64,000 nt of DNA. Source: Spiroplasma eriocheiris (GTDB lineage Bacteria > Bacillota_I > Bacilli_A > Mycoplasmatales > Mycoplasmataceae). Both the position numbers and the translations under genes were made by a program. Under the pieces are notes generated by a model. That model made no database searches. It had not been told where the DNA came from and saw nothing but the letters and a program-made list of their open reading frames with translations. The stretch covers positions 372,001-436,000 of the forward strand of contig NZ_CP011856.1 in the NCBI RefSeq assembly GCF_001029265.1. Reading direction: 5' to 3'. Numbering within the stretch: the stretch's first letter is position 1; each line of letters begins with the position of its first letter. Below, piece after piece: positions 41,842-53,396 of the stretch.

Positions 41842-44800
41842 ATGGAAGAAAAAAAGCTTTATACTAGTTTAAAACAATATCAAAATCGATTTTTACGACA
41901 AAAAGCCATTGGGAACTTATTTTTTACAAAAAATAGTACCGCTACCAACCGTAGTATCATTGATTTATACCAATTATTGTTTACTAATTTTGCTGAACCC
42001 CAACAAGAATTTCAAAATTTTTTAACCGGATCAGCTCTCAAACTAAAAGAAATAAACGCTTATAGTATTCCAAACATTGATTTGCATTTAAAAGTTTTAT
42101 ACTCTTCTGAAGATGATAAAGTTTTTATGCATAAATATCGGGAATTATCAACCAAATCAAATATTTTTAAAGTAAAACCAATTTTTGAAGAAATTATTAA
42201 ATTTTATAAACGTAAAAATAAGGATAATCCTGAGGATTTAGTTAATAAAACAATTAAGTTTTTAAATTCATATTTTGCTGAACAATTTGATAACTTAAAG
42301 ATTATTGTCAAAGATTCTGAAAATGAATTATCAGAAAAGGGGAACAATGTTTTTTATCTTGGTTATCCATATATTGAAGGATTTTTAGAAACAGAAGAAG
42401 TTTTTCGGGGACCATTATTATTATGACCAATTGTGGTTGATAATAATGATAAGGTTAAACGAGAAATGACATTAAGAATTGAAACAACTAACGTCATTAT
42501 TAACCCCATGATTAAACTTCGTCAGTTAGCAGCCCGTAAAATTAATTTAGATTTAGTTAATTTTGATCCGCTTGACGATGAAGAAGATGTTAATAAAATT
42601 GAAAAAGCGCTCACGGAACTAAGCGAGATTGGACTTACTGTTAAAAATAATAACCCAACTGTTGTGAGTCAAACAAGCATTATTACCAATTTTTCGTTGC
42701 CATTAAAAGCTTATAATAAAGAACAAGCAGCCAGTGAGTTAAAAAATAAATATAATTTTAATGAAAGTGCCATTTTATGTGCGGCTTTTATTGGAATTTA
42801 TAAAACAACTAACACGGCTTTATTTAGTGATTATAATAAAATTTTAGATAATACTAATTTAGGGGAATTAAATGATTTATTTTTTCAAATTTTAAATGAA
42901 TATGAGGATTCAAAAGAAAAACGAATTGAATTTGAAAAAAGTTTTCGTGAACAAGATGTCATTGCGATTAGTGAGTTAGATTTTTATCAAAAACTAGCAA
43001 TTAAAAAAGCAATGAATTCAAATTTAATTATTGAAGGGCCACCTGGTACCGGAAAATCGCAAACAATTACTAACCTAATTGTTAATGATATTTATCGCGG
43101 TGATAATGTTTTATTATGTGCGGAGAAAAAAACAGCTTTAGAAGTTGTTTATAATAATATGAAAAAATTCCAAAAATATTGTTTATTTATTGACGATATG
43201 AATAATAAAAGTTTTGTTTTTTCACAAATTAAAGCCGCTATTGATAGTTCTTTAAATACCGTGGTTAGTGAAAAACAAAAGATCAGTAATGATGAAATGG
43301 ATTATTATTTTGATAAAATCCGGGAATATCGTCAGCTAATTGAAGAAGAAAAAACTCAAAATTATACGCTATATAAAAATGATTTAAAAGATATTAATAA
43401 TTACTTAGATCCTAATTATTATGAACGTTTAAATCAATATGCAATTTTTTCATTAGCCTTAGAAAGTTTTACCGAAGGTGTGGAAAAGATTTATGCTAAC
43501 TTAGATGATATTATTAAAATTAAGGAATTTAAACAAAAGTTTGCTGTTTTAATTGAACTGCATTATAAAAAAATTAATTTTTTAAAATTAAGTAAGTTAT
43601 TAACAAAAATCAAAGATAAAAAATTAGATTATTTAATCTATAATATGCTAGCAAAAGGTGAAATTAAGCCAAAGATTAACTTAACAAAAGATTATGATGA
43701 TTATGTTAATTTTTTATCCGAAGCAAGTAGCAAAATTACAAAATTAAAAACAGAACTCGAATCATTAGATGAATTTTTAGCAGGATTAGTGTTATTAAAA
43801 TTAGAAACCAATTTTGATCCAATTATTACTGATAATTATCCATTTATTGATTTTTTATTAGAAAGTCAATTGGCAAAAGACCACTTGATTATTTTATACA
43901 AATGAATTTATATTAAAAACTTTGAAAATAATAATGAAGATATGATTGGAATTGCCAACTCTGTTTGACATAAAGAAATTAAAGAAATTGAAATCAAATC
44001 AATTAATGTGGCCATTGACCAGTTAGATAATAACTTAGCAATTGATATCCGGGAAAAAATTCAAAGTTTAGGTCCGGAAATTCAAGACCAAATTATGATG
44101 CTGAAGAAAGTTGTCAATAATAACTCGCGGAAATCATTAAAATTTATTTTTAGTAATTATCCCTTAGCAATTCACACACTCTTTCCAGTGTTAATGACCA
44201 CCCCAGATAGTGCCGCAATTTTATTAGAAACCAAACCAAATTTATTTAACCAGGTTATTTTTGATGAAGCATCCCAGTTATTTGTGGAAAAAACAATTCC
44301 AATTATTTATTGGGGGCAACGAATTGTTGTGGCGGGAGATAGTAAACAATTACGCCCAACTAATTTCTTTGGAATTAAAAACACTGGCGAAGAAGAAACC
44401 GAGGACTTTAATGATAATTTAGAAGCAGAAAGTCTCCTTGATTTTGTTAATGGAAAAATTCCAAGTCGTATGCTCCGTTATCACTACCGTTCTGTGCATA
44501 AAGAGTTAATTAATTTTTCAAACACGGGATTTTATACTGACCAGTTATTTACAAATTCAAATACAAAACTATCAACAATTCCGATTGAAGAAATTTATTT
44601 ACCTGAAGGGAAATTTATTAATCGTCAAAATCGTCCTGAAGCCGAAGCAGTTGTTAATAAAATTGAAGAAATTTTAGAAACTCGTAAACATAATGAAACA
44701 ATTGGGGTTATTACTTTTAATGTGAAACAAAGTGTATTAATCCAAAGTTTATTAGATAAAAGAGCTCAAAATAATAAAAAATTAGCAGATGAATTAAACC

Positions 44801-45561
44801 GGATTGTGGATCGTAAAAATTATTCAATTTTTGTTAAAAACCTTGAAAATGTTCAAGGTGATGAACGTGATATTATTCTATTTTCATTTGGTTTTGCTAA
44901 AAATGAAAATGGGGTCTTTCGAAATTACTTTGGACCATTAAGCGACCGTGGTGGGGAAAACCGCTTAAATGTAGCCATTACCAGAGCAAAGCGAAAAATT
45001 TATTTAGTAAAATCAATTAAATCTTATGATATTAGTAAGGATAGTAAAAATAAGGGACCAAAATTCTTACATTATTATTTAAAATATGTGGAAGCCTTAA
45101 ATAATCCAAATATTGAACCAGAACTTCGTGATGATTTCTTAGATAATGTGTTAGGAGAATTACGAAATGAAGAAACTGGTAATAATGTTATTGAATCAGA
45201 AGTAGTAGAAGTAAAAACAACCAACCCAGAATTTCAAGCAGAAGTATTGGTTGCTCTTGATCAGTTAATTCAGGAAAATGGTTATGGAAAACGTTTTCAA
45301 ATTAAACAGCAAATTAAAGTTGACAATTATCTAATTGATATTGGAATTTATGATAAAAAGGAACAAAAATTTGTGTTAGGAATTGAAATTGATGGGGAAC
45401 ATTATAATAAAATCTTAGCCCAGAAAGAATACGATTTTTATCGCCAAAAATATTTAGAAGTTCGGAATTGGGAAATTTATCGAATCCCATTATTAAAATG
45501 GGAAGTTAACCGTGAGAAAGTTCTGAGAGATATTGCATTAAAAATGGAAGGGGTTAAATAA
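41842..45561 (+). CDS. SF1 helicase with C-terminal endonuclease-like domain, 1239 aa
   Basis: A superfamily 1 (UPF1/Dna2-like) helicase. A large N-terminal region (about 1-385) precedes Walker A GPPGTGKS at residues 399-406. A long insertion follows, then Walker B DEAS at 808-811 with GDSKQLRP just after, and the late motifs (VAITRAKRKIYL near residue 1050). The last ~85 residues resemble a DUF559/Vsr-type nuclease fold (IDIGIYDKK, LGIEIDGEHY, W-rich end). AAAGGAGAAAGGA supports ATG 41842. The frame is open upstream to 41731 but lacks a ribosome site. The next gene starts two bases after the stop. The architecture suggests nucleic-acid defence or repair. Confidence 0.85.
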
Positions 45562-45563
45562 TT

Positions 45564-47305
45564 ATGTTTGATTTAGAACGCATTAAAAATTTTAAATTTT
45601 TTGAAGAATTTAAAGACTATATTTTTGATTATGTTGATAATGTTTCTCAGCAACTAAGTAAAGAAGAAGTTCTCGCTATTATTGATAAAATGTTCCCCCA
45701 AACTAGTGATCTTAAAATTATTGAATTTTTAAATGAAGTCCAATCGCGGGGTGGAGAATGAATTCAGTATGATGATCATCAAATTATTACGGATGATAAT
45801 TTTATTGCTAGTTCTAGTAATAAAGATTTGGTAGATGACGATGATGATGAAGGGATGAGCACCGCTGAAGTTGATGCCGCTATTCAAGATATTATTAATA
45901 ACCCAACAGTAGAAGTCGAAAAAAACCCTTCGATGGGAATTGATTTAGAATTAACGGAAGACAATTTTGCGGAAGATTCTGGTAATGATGATTCGGCCCC
46001 TTTAACAACTAGTGATGATGAATTAGTTGATGAACAAGATGATTTATCAAGAGCTGTTACTGAAGATAACAAACCAATTTCTAATAGTAAAACTTCACCA
46101 GACAAAACAACAAAAGGTTCAACACCAATTGTTGATGAAGAAAATTTATCGGATGATGATTCTATAAATCAAAAGACCAAAAAAATCTCTAAAAAAGCGA
46201 AAAAAGGCACAAAAAATAAGCAATCACCAACATCTGATGAAACAAGTGATACTACTAATAATATTAGTTCTCGTTATAAATTAGAACCTTATTGAGATAT
46301 TTTCTTCTTAGAAATTTCCCATAATGAATTTGCTGGGCCTTCAACTCCTGCAATTTTACAGCAAGCAAAAACGTCTTTAAAAACATATTCATCCTTATCA
46401 GATATTTTAGATGATTATGTTGCAAAACATAATAACGGAGAAGATACCACTGAACTTTTTGCCCAGTTTAATGAGAATTCCCCAGCTAATAATGTTTTAC
46501 AACAACGTTTACATGAAATTGATAAGGTGCTCCCTCAAAATTCTGACCAATTGCCAGATGAATTCCCAACTGGCGATAATTTAAACCTGGATTTTATTGA
46601 GGAAAAAACTAATGAATTTGAAGAATTTATGATTTATCGTAAATTTGATGATAAATTCTTAGAAAAATGTTATCTTTCTGCTTTTGATAATGACCAACAT
46701 AAGAAAATTATTAAAAAGATTTGAAAAAAAGGCAACTATAGTAATTTATTTATCAGTGACTATACTTTAATGTATGAATTTATTAAACAAACCAATGCGC
46801 CGGATGCGTTAGTCAAAGAATTATGAGAAACAAAAATTATTCCGTACATTTATATTCAATATTTAATTGAAATAGTTGAAATGGATATTAGTGATATTGA
46901 AATTACAGAAACAATTGCTAAAAAATTAGTAGTTTATTTTGAACTTTTAATACAAAAATTAATATGGCAAATATTATGAAACCTGATTTTGAAGACCACC
47001 GTAGTTGGAAAAAAGAATATAAGGAAAGTCTTCTTAATAGTTTACAAACTTACCAAATTAATGTGGCAGAAAAAGGGCATTTATCGGAGTTATTCTTAAA
47101 TAAAAATTTAGTTGCCAAATTAAGAAAAAAATTAGAACTTTGTTTATACCATGATGAAATTTTTGCAAACCATAGCTTATTAGACCAAGGATTATGAAAT
47201 AATTTAAGTAAAATTGGTAATTTAAATGATAAAGAAGTTATTTATTGTATGGGAAGTATGGTTTGACAGTATATTCAAATGTTTAATATGACATTTTTTA
47301 AATAA
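45564..47305 (+). pseudogene. Acidic hypothetical protein gene with A5 frameshift
   Basis: The family is not recognised. ATG 45564 lies two bases after the helicase stop, with AAGGGG inside the helicase gene, so the two are coupled. The first frame encodes a helical N-terminus (residues 1-70), a long Asp/Ser-rich low-complexity region (about 85-235) with a basic KKAKK patch, and a folded C-terminal part. In a run of five A (46954-46958) the sensible sequence moves to another frame and continues to TAA 47303-47305. With six A the frames join into one protein of about 580 aa. Left as it is, the first frame runs on with unlike sequence to a stop near 47100. Decay or a base-call error is possible. 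Confidence 0.65.
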
Positions 47306-47314
47306 AAATTACTT

Positions 47315-47343
47315 AAAAAAAGAAAATCTTATTTTCTTTTTTT
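47315..47343 (+). terminator. Terminator of the helicase operon
   Basis: A perfect 13-bp A/T-rich stem (47315-47327 with 47331-47343) with loop CTT and a T run. Confidence 0.8.
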
Positions 47344-47413
47344 ATTTTTATGAAAATTTCCCAGCAACACTAGGGTTTTAAATGTAATATTTTTTTGTCA
47401 AGTCTAAAAATAT

Positions 47414-47441
47414 TTGCTATTAAGTTTTAAATTGATATAAT
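47414..47441 (+). promoter_or_regulatory. Promoter of the 47479 lipoprotein
   Basis: TTGCTA at 47414-47419 and TATAAT at 47436-47441 are 16 bases apart, 37 bases before the start codon. Confidence 0.6.
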
Positions 47442-47478
47442 TAGGCAAAAGAAATATACAGATAAAGGAGACATTAAA

Positions 47479-48525
47479 ATGAGGAAATTGTTGGCGCTTA
47501 CAACTTCGATAACTTTAATAACTTCTTCAACAATGAATATTGTTTCTTGTAACCTAGATACGGCTTTACCATTTTATAATAATGATGGGATGACTAAGCA
47601 AAATGAAGAAGATATTAATGATGCCGTTTTAGGTGGTTTTGATATTCCAGGAAAATCAAAAATTTCATCATTATTTGATTATAATTTAGATAAATGAGCA
47701 GCTGAAGATGTTAATAATCTTAATGGGAATTTATTAGAAACGAACCTTAATCTTAATAAGATTAGTCCTTCCATAAATGCCCAACATTTTAGTCCGAAAG
47801 TTTCTTTAACTTCAAATTCTTTATTATATACAGCTCCAAATTCCCGCGATTATGATGATCATAAAAAAGATATCAATAAACTAATTCGCGAATCTTTATT
47901 ATCATCAAATGATATTATGGAACAACCAACTGATAAGATTGTTAATAAATATGAAAGCTATCTAACCGACCAGGAAAAAGCTGATTCTATTATTAATATG
48001 GAAAAAGTTGTTGAATATTACGAAAAAATCTATAATCCTGAAACTCCATCCGCTCAGAAAAAACGTTGATTATATGTCGATAAATTACGTGGTAATTATA
48101 CTAATTGGTTTAAACAAGGGCGTGATTGAAATAGTAACCCATTTTTACCAGATTTTGATTTTAAAAATGTTAAATATGTGCAAAGTGTTTTCTACTATAC
48201 GATTTTAGAACATTTTATTCAAGCAAGTGGGGAAAAATATAATGTTAATTTAACCCATATTTGAGGACCACATTTAAGTCGTAGTATTAATAGCAATATT
48301 GCCCAAATTAACTTTACCTTTACTGCATGGGATCCTTTAAAATGAGTTAAATACTATGTTGATGGTCATCCAATTGTTGACAGTAACGACAATATTTTTG
48401 AAAACATGCCAATTATTCCGTTAGATGAAAAAGTAGGGGTAAAATTAATTGTCACTGATATTTATGGCGGTAGTTCAAGTTATATTATTGGAAACTTTAC
48501 TTTTAGTAAATTATTAAATTTATAA
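47479..48525 (+). CDS. Lipoprotein, 348 aa
   Basis: A secreted lipoprotein of unknown family. The signal peptide ends in IVSC with the lipidated cysteine at residue 24. AAAGGAG precedes ATG 47479. The mature part is Asn/Asp-rich, without membrane segments. A C-terminal portion rich in beta-type stretches (about residues 260-345) resembles a folded extracellular domain. Several TGA codons are read as Trp. It has its own promoter. The two permease genes follow 88 bases later in the same direction and could be co-transcribed. Confidence 0.78.
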
Positions 48526-48612
48526 AGAATAGTTTTTTAAAACTATTTTTTATTTTTGATTATAATTAAATTAAATACTAATCAAAATGCTGAGAAGAAA
48601 AGGAAAATATTA

Positions 48613-49437
48613 ATGAAGATTATTTTTAAATTAATCTGAAAATTTCAAAGTAAATCATGAATTTCCGGGGCATTAATTTTTATTGTGCCAGTGATTTTTT
48701 TATTTATAAGTGTGGAAACAGCAAATACTTTGAATAGTGGTTCTAGCAACGGCCCTTATTTAGCCCTCCCCGGTGTAATTTTAGCCATTAGTCCGCTAAT
48801 TGGCTTAATTAATTTAGGAATTACTATTTCTGAAATTCGGAATACCACTTTTTATAAACACTTAAAAATTAGTACAATTAATCTACCAATTTTGTTTGGC
48901 AGTTTAATAATATATAACCTCTTTGTTACTATAATAGGAACATTATGAATAATGTTAGTTGGTTTTAGTGTTTATCATTCATATCTCCATGCTTTTAAAT
49001 GAATTAACTGACCATTGTTTAGCCTCGCGATCATTATTAGTACAATTTTAGCTTGTAGTTTAGGACTTTTATTAGGAATTGTCATTAATAATTTTAAATG
49101 AAGTATTATTATTGCGCTAGTTATCTTTTTATTAAGTATTTTCTTATCAGGGTTATATCTCCCCCTCATAATTTTAAAAAATAATTTATTTTTAACAATT
49201 ATTAGTTATTGCTTACCTTTTACTTACCCAATGGGAATTTTATTAGTTAGTTGATATTATTCTCCTCCAGTTATTCCCGTGACCGGACAACCACTTGTCA
49301 AAGCAAGTGATTATAGTATTTTTTCCAACTTAACAATTCCATTAATAATTAGTTTAGTTTTAATTGGCATTATTTTATTAGTAATTTTAGGATGATGATA
49401 TTTTAAGTATTTCCATTTTAGCAAGGGGGCATATTAA
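48613..49437 (+). CDS. ABC-2-type permease-like membrane protein, 274 aa
   Basis: A six-helix membrane protein with the layout of an ABC-2 permease (helices near residues 20-40, 55-75, 95-120, 140-165, 175-195 and 235-262). A conserved FLSGLYLPL and SYCLPFTYPMG stretch is shared with the following gene. ATG 48613 follows AAAAGGAAAA. It ends one base before the next gene's start and is about 40% identical to it by eye, so the two are tandem paralogues that probably form a heterodimer. No ATPase gene is adjacent; the nearest in the window is at 59136. Confidence 0.75.
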
Positions 49438-49438
49438 A

Positions 49439-50236
49439 ATGAAGACTTTCCACTTAATTTGGCGTTACCAAAATAAATCAATTTTATTATGGTTTTTAGT
49501 TTTTATTTTACCAATTATCTTCTTAGTAATTATGACCCAGTTAGCAAGTTTAATGAACAGTCAAGTGGCTGGAAAAGCTGCTTTTATTGTATTACCAGGC
49601 ATTATTTTATCAATTGGTCCCACTATTGGTTTAATTAACCTTGCTATTACGATTGCTGAACTACGAGTTACCAAGTTTTATAAGCATTTAGCTGTGTTGA
49701 TGGTAAATGTTAAAGATTTTATTGTTAGCTTAATTTTATATAATTTATTAATTAGTATTATTAGTTCAATGTGAATTATGGGTTTCGGGTTTTTAGTTTA
49801 TAATTCCCAAATTAATTTTAGTTGAATTAATTGATTTTATGTTTTTATTGCTGTTGTTCTGAATTCTATTTTAGCTTGTTTAATCGGTTTTTGTTTAGGA
49901 ATTGCTTTTAATAACTTTAAAGTAACGTTGTTATTAGCGGGGATTATATTTTTATTAACTGTCTTTTTATCAGGGCTATATCTACCTTTATTAGTAATTA
50001 AAGCTAGTCATTATTTAAAATATTTTAGTTATTGCTTACCCTTTACTTACCCAATGGGGGTGATGATTCTTGGGTGGTATAATTTTGTGCCTTTATATAA
50101 TCACCATCCAATTGTTGACCAAGGAACCTATAATTTATTTGATAGTCTCACTGTTCCCTTAGTAATTTCTTGCTGTTGAATTTTAGTTTTTTTACTAATA
50201 ATTTATTTAATTAGTAAATTAAAAAAATGAATTTAA
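49439..50236 (+). CDS. ABC-2-type permease-like membrane protein, 265 aa
   Basis: A paralogue of the preceding gene with the same six-helix layout and the same FLSGLYLPLL and SYCLPFTYPMG stretches. The AAGGGGG ribosome site lies inside the end of the upstream gene, so translation is coupled. Several TGA codons are read as Trp. Partner ATPase and substrate are unknown. Confidence 0.75.
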
Positions 50237-50290
50237 CCATTTCTTTTGAGAGGATTAAATTAGTTTGAAAATATAAAAATGTCATAAATC

Positions 50291-50318
50291 TTTTTTTTTT
50301 TTTTTTTAATGTATAATT
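50291..50318 (+). promoter_or_regulatory. T18 tract in the promoter region of the 50357 gene
   Basis: Eighteen uninterrupted T (50291-50308) end four bases before a TATAAT at 50313-50318. The tract fills the -35 and spacer positions, so a change in its length would alter promoter geometry. Homopolymer tracts in such positions cause phase variation in several mycoplasmas. Confidence 0.7.
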
Positions 50319-50356
50319 TGAAATATACTAATTTATAAAAAAGAGGGTAAAAAACT

Positions 50357-52486
50357 ATGAAAAATATGATTCCTAATTTTTTGTGTGCGCAATGTCAAGC
50401 AGAATTACAAAATAAATTAAATACTATTAAGGTCACTCGACCAGATTTTTTAAAGAATTTAATATTTTTAGAAATTAGAAATAAGAGTTTGGTGGAATTA
50501 AAAGAAAAGTATGATATTAAAATAGTCTTATATTTACGGTGTGCTAATCGTCATTTTGGGCTATTTGTAAAAAGTAGTTTGTTTGATATAAAAGGTGATT
50601 ATAAGGATATTGTTCGTAAAAATGTTATTCCTTATAATAATAAAGTCTTTTTGAATGAAACCCCTAATAATATAGTAAAGAAAGATAAAGCTTTTGATCC
50701 ACCAACTTTGGTTTCACAAGATCTGCCAAATCTAAATTATCCAATTTCAAATAGTGAAGATATTAATTATTTAAAAAATGTTGATAGTAAAATTAATCAA
50801 TTGGGCATGATGCATTTGCATAGTTTAAAGCATATGTCAAAGATGCGCCGTAATTTTTTGATTTCTTTTTTAATTTTTATTTTGTTGGTGGCTGCTGGTT
50901 TGGCTACGGGATTAGGATTTTATTTTTCTGCTTCTAAAAAAGTGACAAGTAATAATTTTAATGGCGGGGTTAATCTTATTGCTTTAGCTGAAGATTTTGA
51001 TGATAATGTTTTAGGCCATATTGCCGATAATCAAGATTCAACAATTTTAGCAGAAGTGAAAAAGCATAATCCTAGAGTAGTTGTTGAAGATATTTTTTTA
51101 AGAAATACTACACGAACATCAGCAGTTATTGCGGCAAAATCAGCTAGTGGTCATTATTAATATAATTCACAAGTTACTGTTACTTTTTTACCGCAAGTAG
51201 TAACTTTAAAAACAGATTTGAGTAGCCAAATTATTGTAGGTGAAGTTAATGATCCATCAATTGAAAAAGATGTTTTAAATAATCTTGGCAAGGAAAATCC
51301 TAATTTAAAAATTAATCAAATATTAGTTAAGGACTATAATAAATCAGAAGCTAAAATTGTTGTTAAACCAGATAGTACTGTTTATATTCCTGGTGATTCT
51401 TTGATGGTTTATTTTAATACTGGTGGGAAAAAATTATTATCGCAAGATTTAATTGAGCCAAATATTGGTAATATTGTAAATAATAAATCTGAAACTATTA
51501 GTAAAGCATTGGTTGCTAAAAATAAAGACCTAAAAATCGAAGAAATTGAGTTGTTGTCAATTACATCTTCAACTGCAAAAGTGACTGCAAAAAAAGACAG
51601 TAAAATATATGTTTCTGATAATGTAGAACCAATTGAAATTTATTTTCAAGTATATAATCCTAATATTGGAAAAATAAAAAAACAAACTGCTCATTTTGAT
51701 ATGACTAATTTAGGGGGAGTTTGGACTGATTATACCAAATTAGCTGAATTGAAAGATTCAACGATATTATTAAATTTAGGAAAAAAAATTGTTGAGTTAA
51801 ATCGAGATGGTTCTTTTAAAAAAGATTTCATTGATGTTCCAGAATCTAACATTACATTTTATAAAATTGTGCAGTTGTTAGATGGTAAAATTTATGTTTT
51901 TGCTGGTAATTTTAATAATTTGCTAATTTATTCTTTAGAATTGAGTGGATCAATACCTAAGTTAATTTTGCTTAAAAAATTTAGTGGCCCTGATAAGATT
52001 CTTTACTTTTTCCCACTTTCTAATGGGCAGTTTTTAGCTGCTAGTGGTAAATATATTTATATTTTTGATTTTGATTGAACACTTAAAAAAACATATGATT
52101 TCTATGAAACCTCTAATGACGGTGGGAAAGTTATTGGATTTTTATTAATTAATAAAAATCCAAATTTTGGGGATTTGATAAAAATTGCTACAGAGAGTAA
52201 TATTTATTCTTGAGAAATTGGATCAGATAATTTTAAACTTTTATCACAAACCGCTACTCTTGTTCAGACTATTGCGCAATTGGATGATGGCACTATTTTG
52301 GCTTTCAATTATGGGAGTCATCAAATTTTACAATTGAATGATGATGGTACAATTAGAATTGTGGTTGCTAACATGTTAGAGAGTTATGCTGCTGGTTTTT
52401 TTGAGACTTCTGATCATAAATTATTTTTTTCAGTAGTTAGTGCTGATATAAATCATCTTTATTTATATGAATTAAATAATAAATAG
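50357..52486 (+). pseudogene. Repeat-containing surface protein gene with in-frame TAA
   Basis: One open frame from ATG 50357 (AGAGGG ribosome site) to TAG 52484-52486 is broken only by TAA at 51158-51160. The N-terminal ~165 residues include a CAQC pair and a Cys near residue 62. One membrane helix (about residues 172-195) is followed by repeats of about 80 residues, with LG.I / N..I / Y-type positions, from about 215 to 440. A propeller-like C-terminal region has recurring L.DG units. The stop falls at the end of the first repeat, at a place where the neighbouring repeats read on. Either the gene is decayed or it makes a 267-aa membrane protein plus a second product from an internal start (TTG 51218). 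Confidence 0.65.
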
Positions 52487-52524
52487 TTTATTTAGATGTA
52501 AAAAATAAAATAATGTTTGCAATT

Positions 52525-52551
52525 TTGACAACTTCTTCATATTATTAAGAT
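52525..52551 (+). promoter_or_regulatory. Promoter of the riboswitch operon
   Basis: A perfect TTGACA at 52525-52530 is followed by TAAGAT at 52546-52551 (15-base spacing) or AGATAA at 52548 (17). The riboswitch begins about 20 bases later. Confidence 0.55.
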
Positions 52552-52567
52552 AACAACTTAAAAAAGC

Positions 52568-52720
52568 AAATTTTGGATATTACGGGAATTAGGTGCAAGT
52601 CCTAGGCTGTCCCAGCAACTGTAATGCTGATGAACACTATAAAAATCCATTGAGATAAAGATCTTGAGAAGGAATAGTAAGTAAAATGAAGCTAAGCCAG
52701 TAGACCGATCTAAAAATTTA
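52568..52720 (+). ncRNA. Cobalamin riboswitch
   Basis: Conserved core elements appear in order: GGGAA, AGGTGcAAgTCC, GCtGtCCC, GCAACTGTAA (52584-52624) and the B12 box AAGCCAGTAGACC near 52694-52706. The outer P1 stem can form between AAATTTT at 52568-52574 and AAAATTT at 52713-52719. It binds adenosylcobalamin or a related corrinoid and controls the genes downstream. A terminator hairpin at 52837-52860 suggests control of transcription elongation, as in other Firmicute cobalamin riboswitches. Confidence 0.9.
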
Positions 52721-52836
52721 CAAACCAATTATCAATACGATAATTATTATCCCTGGGGTTTGGATAATTAATTGTTTACTAGTAGTTAAAATGAAGGTTG
52801 ATTTTCTAACCAAAACCTACTAATTAATAATTATTC

Positions 52837-52860
52837 AAAACGCTCCAAAAGCGTTTTTTT
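52837..52860 (+). terminator. Riboswitch-controlled terminator
   Basis: AAAACGCT at 52837-52844 pairs with AGCGTTTT at 52850-52857 and runs into seven T. It lies between the cobalamin riboswitch and the first gene, 22 bases before the ribosome site, as expected for an expression platform. Confidence 0.8.
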
Positions 52861-52894
52861 AGTTGTTAAGAACTCATAATTAAAGGAGAACAAT

Positions 52895-53392
52895 ATGAAT
52901 AAAACTAATAAAAAAAATTGAGTAATGTGGTTAATAATTGCCCTTGCGAGTATTATTTTTAGTGCTTCGGTAATCTTAAACATTACATATTTGCCAAAGT
53001 ATTTTGCATTAAAAAATCGGGTTGATAATACTTTAAAAATAAAAATTAATGCCTACGATGCGACAAAACCGGTCCATGAAATGTTGTTTAGTTCCAACTA
53101 TGAATCAACAATGTTAACATTAGGAGATTTAATGCAAAATTATCCTGATAGCTTTGCGGTTATTGCCAGTGGTTCTTTAGGACATTGGCTAGAAGGAGTT
53201 AATACTAACAAAGGATGAATTAAAAAAACAGCTCATGATTCTGAATATTGAGCAATTACCAGTCCCACAAATTCAAAATGTAAGGGTAATACTGATCCTA
53301 AAAGTAATATTTCTGATATTTGTGGGGTAGGGATTGATGATTTATTCTTGAAAAATAATGATGTTTTTAATTTAATGTTAGTTACACAATAA
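52895..53392 (+). CDS. Transcobalamin-like (DUF4430) membrane-anchored protein, 165 aa
   Basis: A probable surface corrinoid-binding protein. The basic N-terminus and one helix (about residues 11-32) form an uncleaved anchor or signal. The rest lies outside: LTLGDLM near residue 76, HWLEGV, EYWAIT, then a Cys-containing loop and GIDDLFLKNNDVFNLML at the end. This order of W..., YW... and GID..L..ND.F matches the C-terminal domain of transcobalamin and intrinsic factor (DUF4430). The two cysteines in the loop may form a disulfide. AAAGGAG supports ATG 52895. It is the first gene behind the cobalamin riboswitch and is a paralogue of the gene at 55237. Confidence 0.82.
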
Positions 53393-53396
53393 AATT

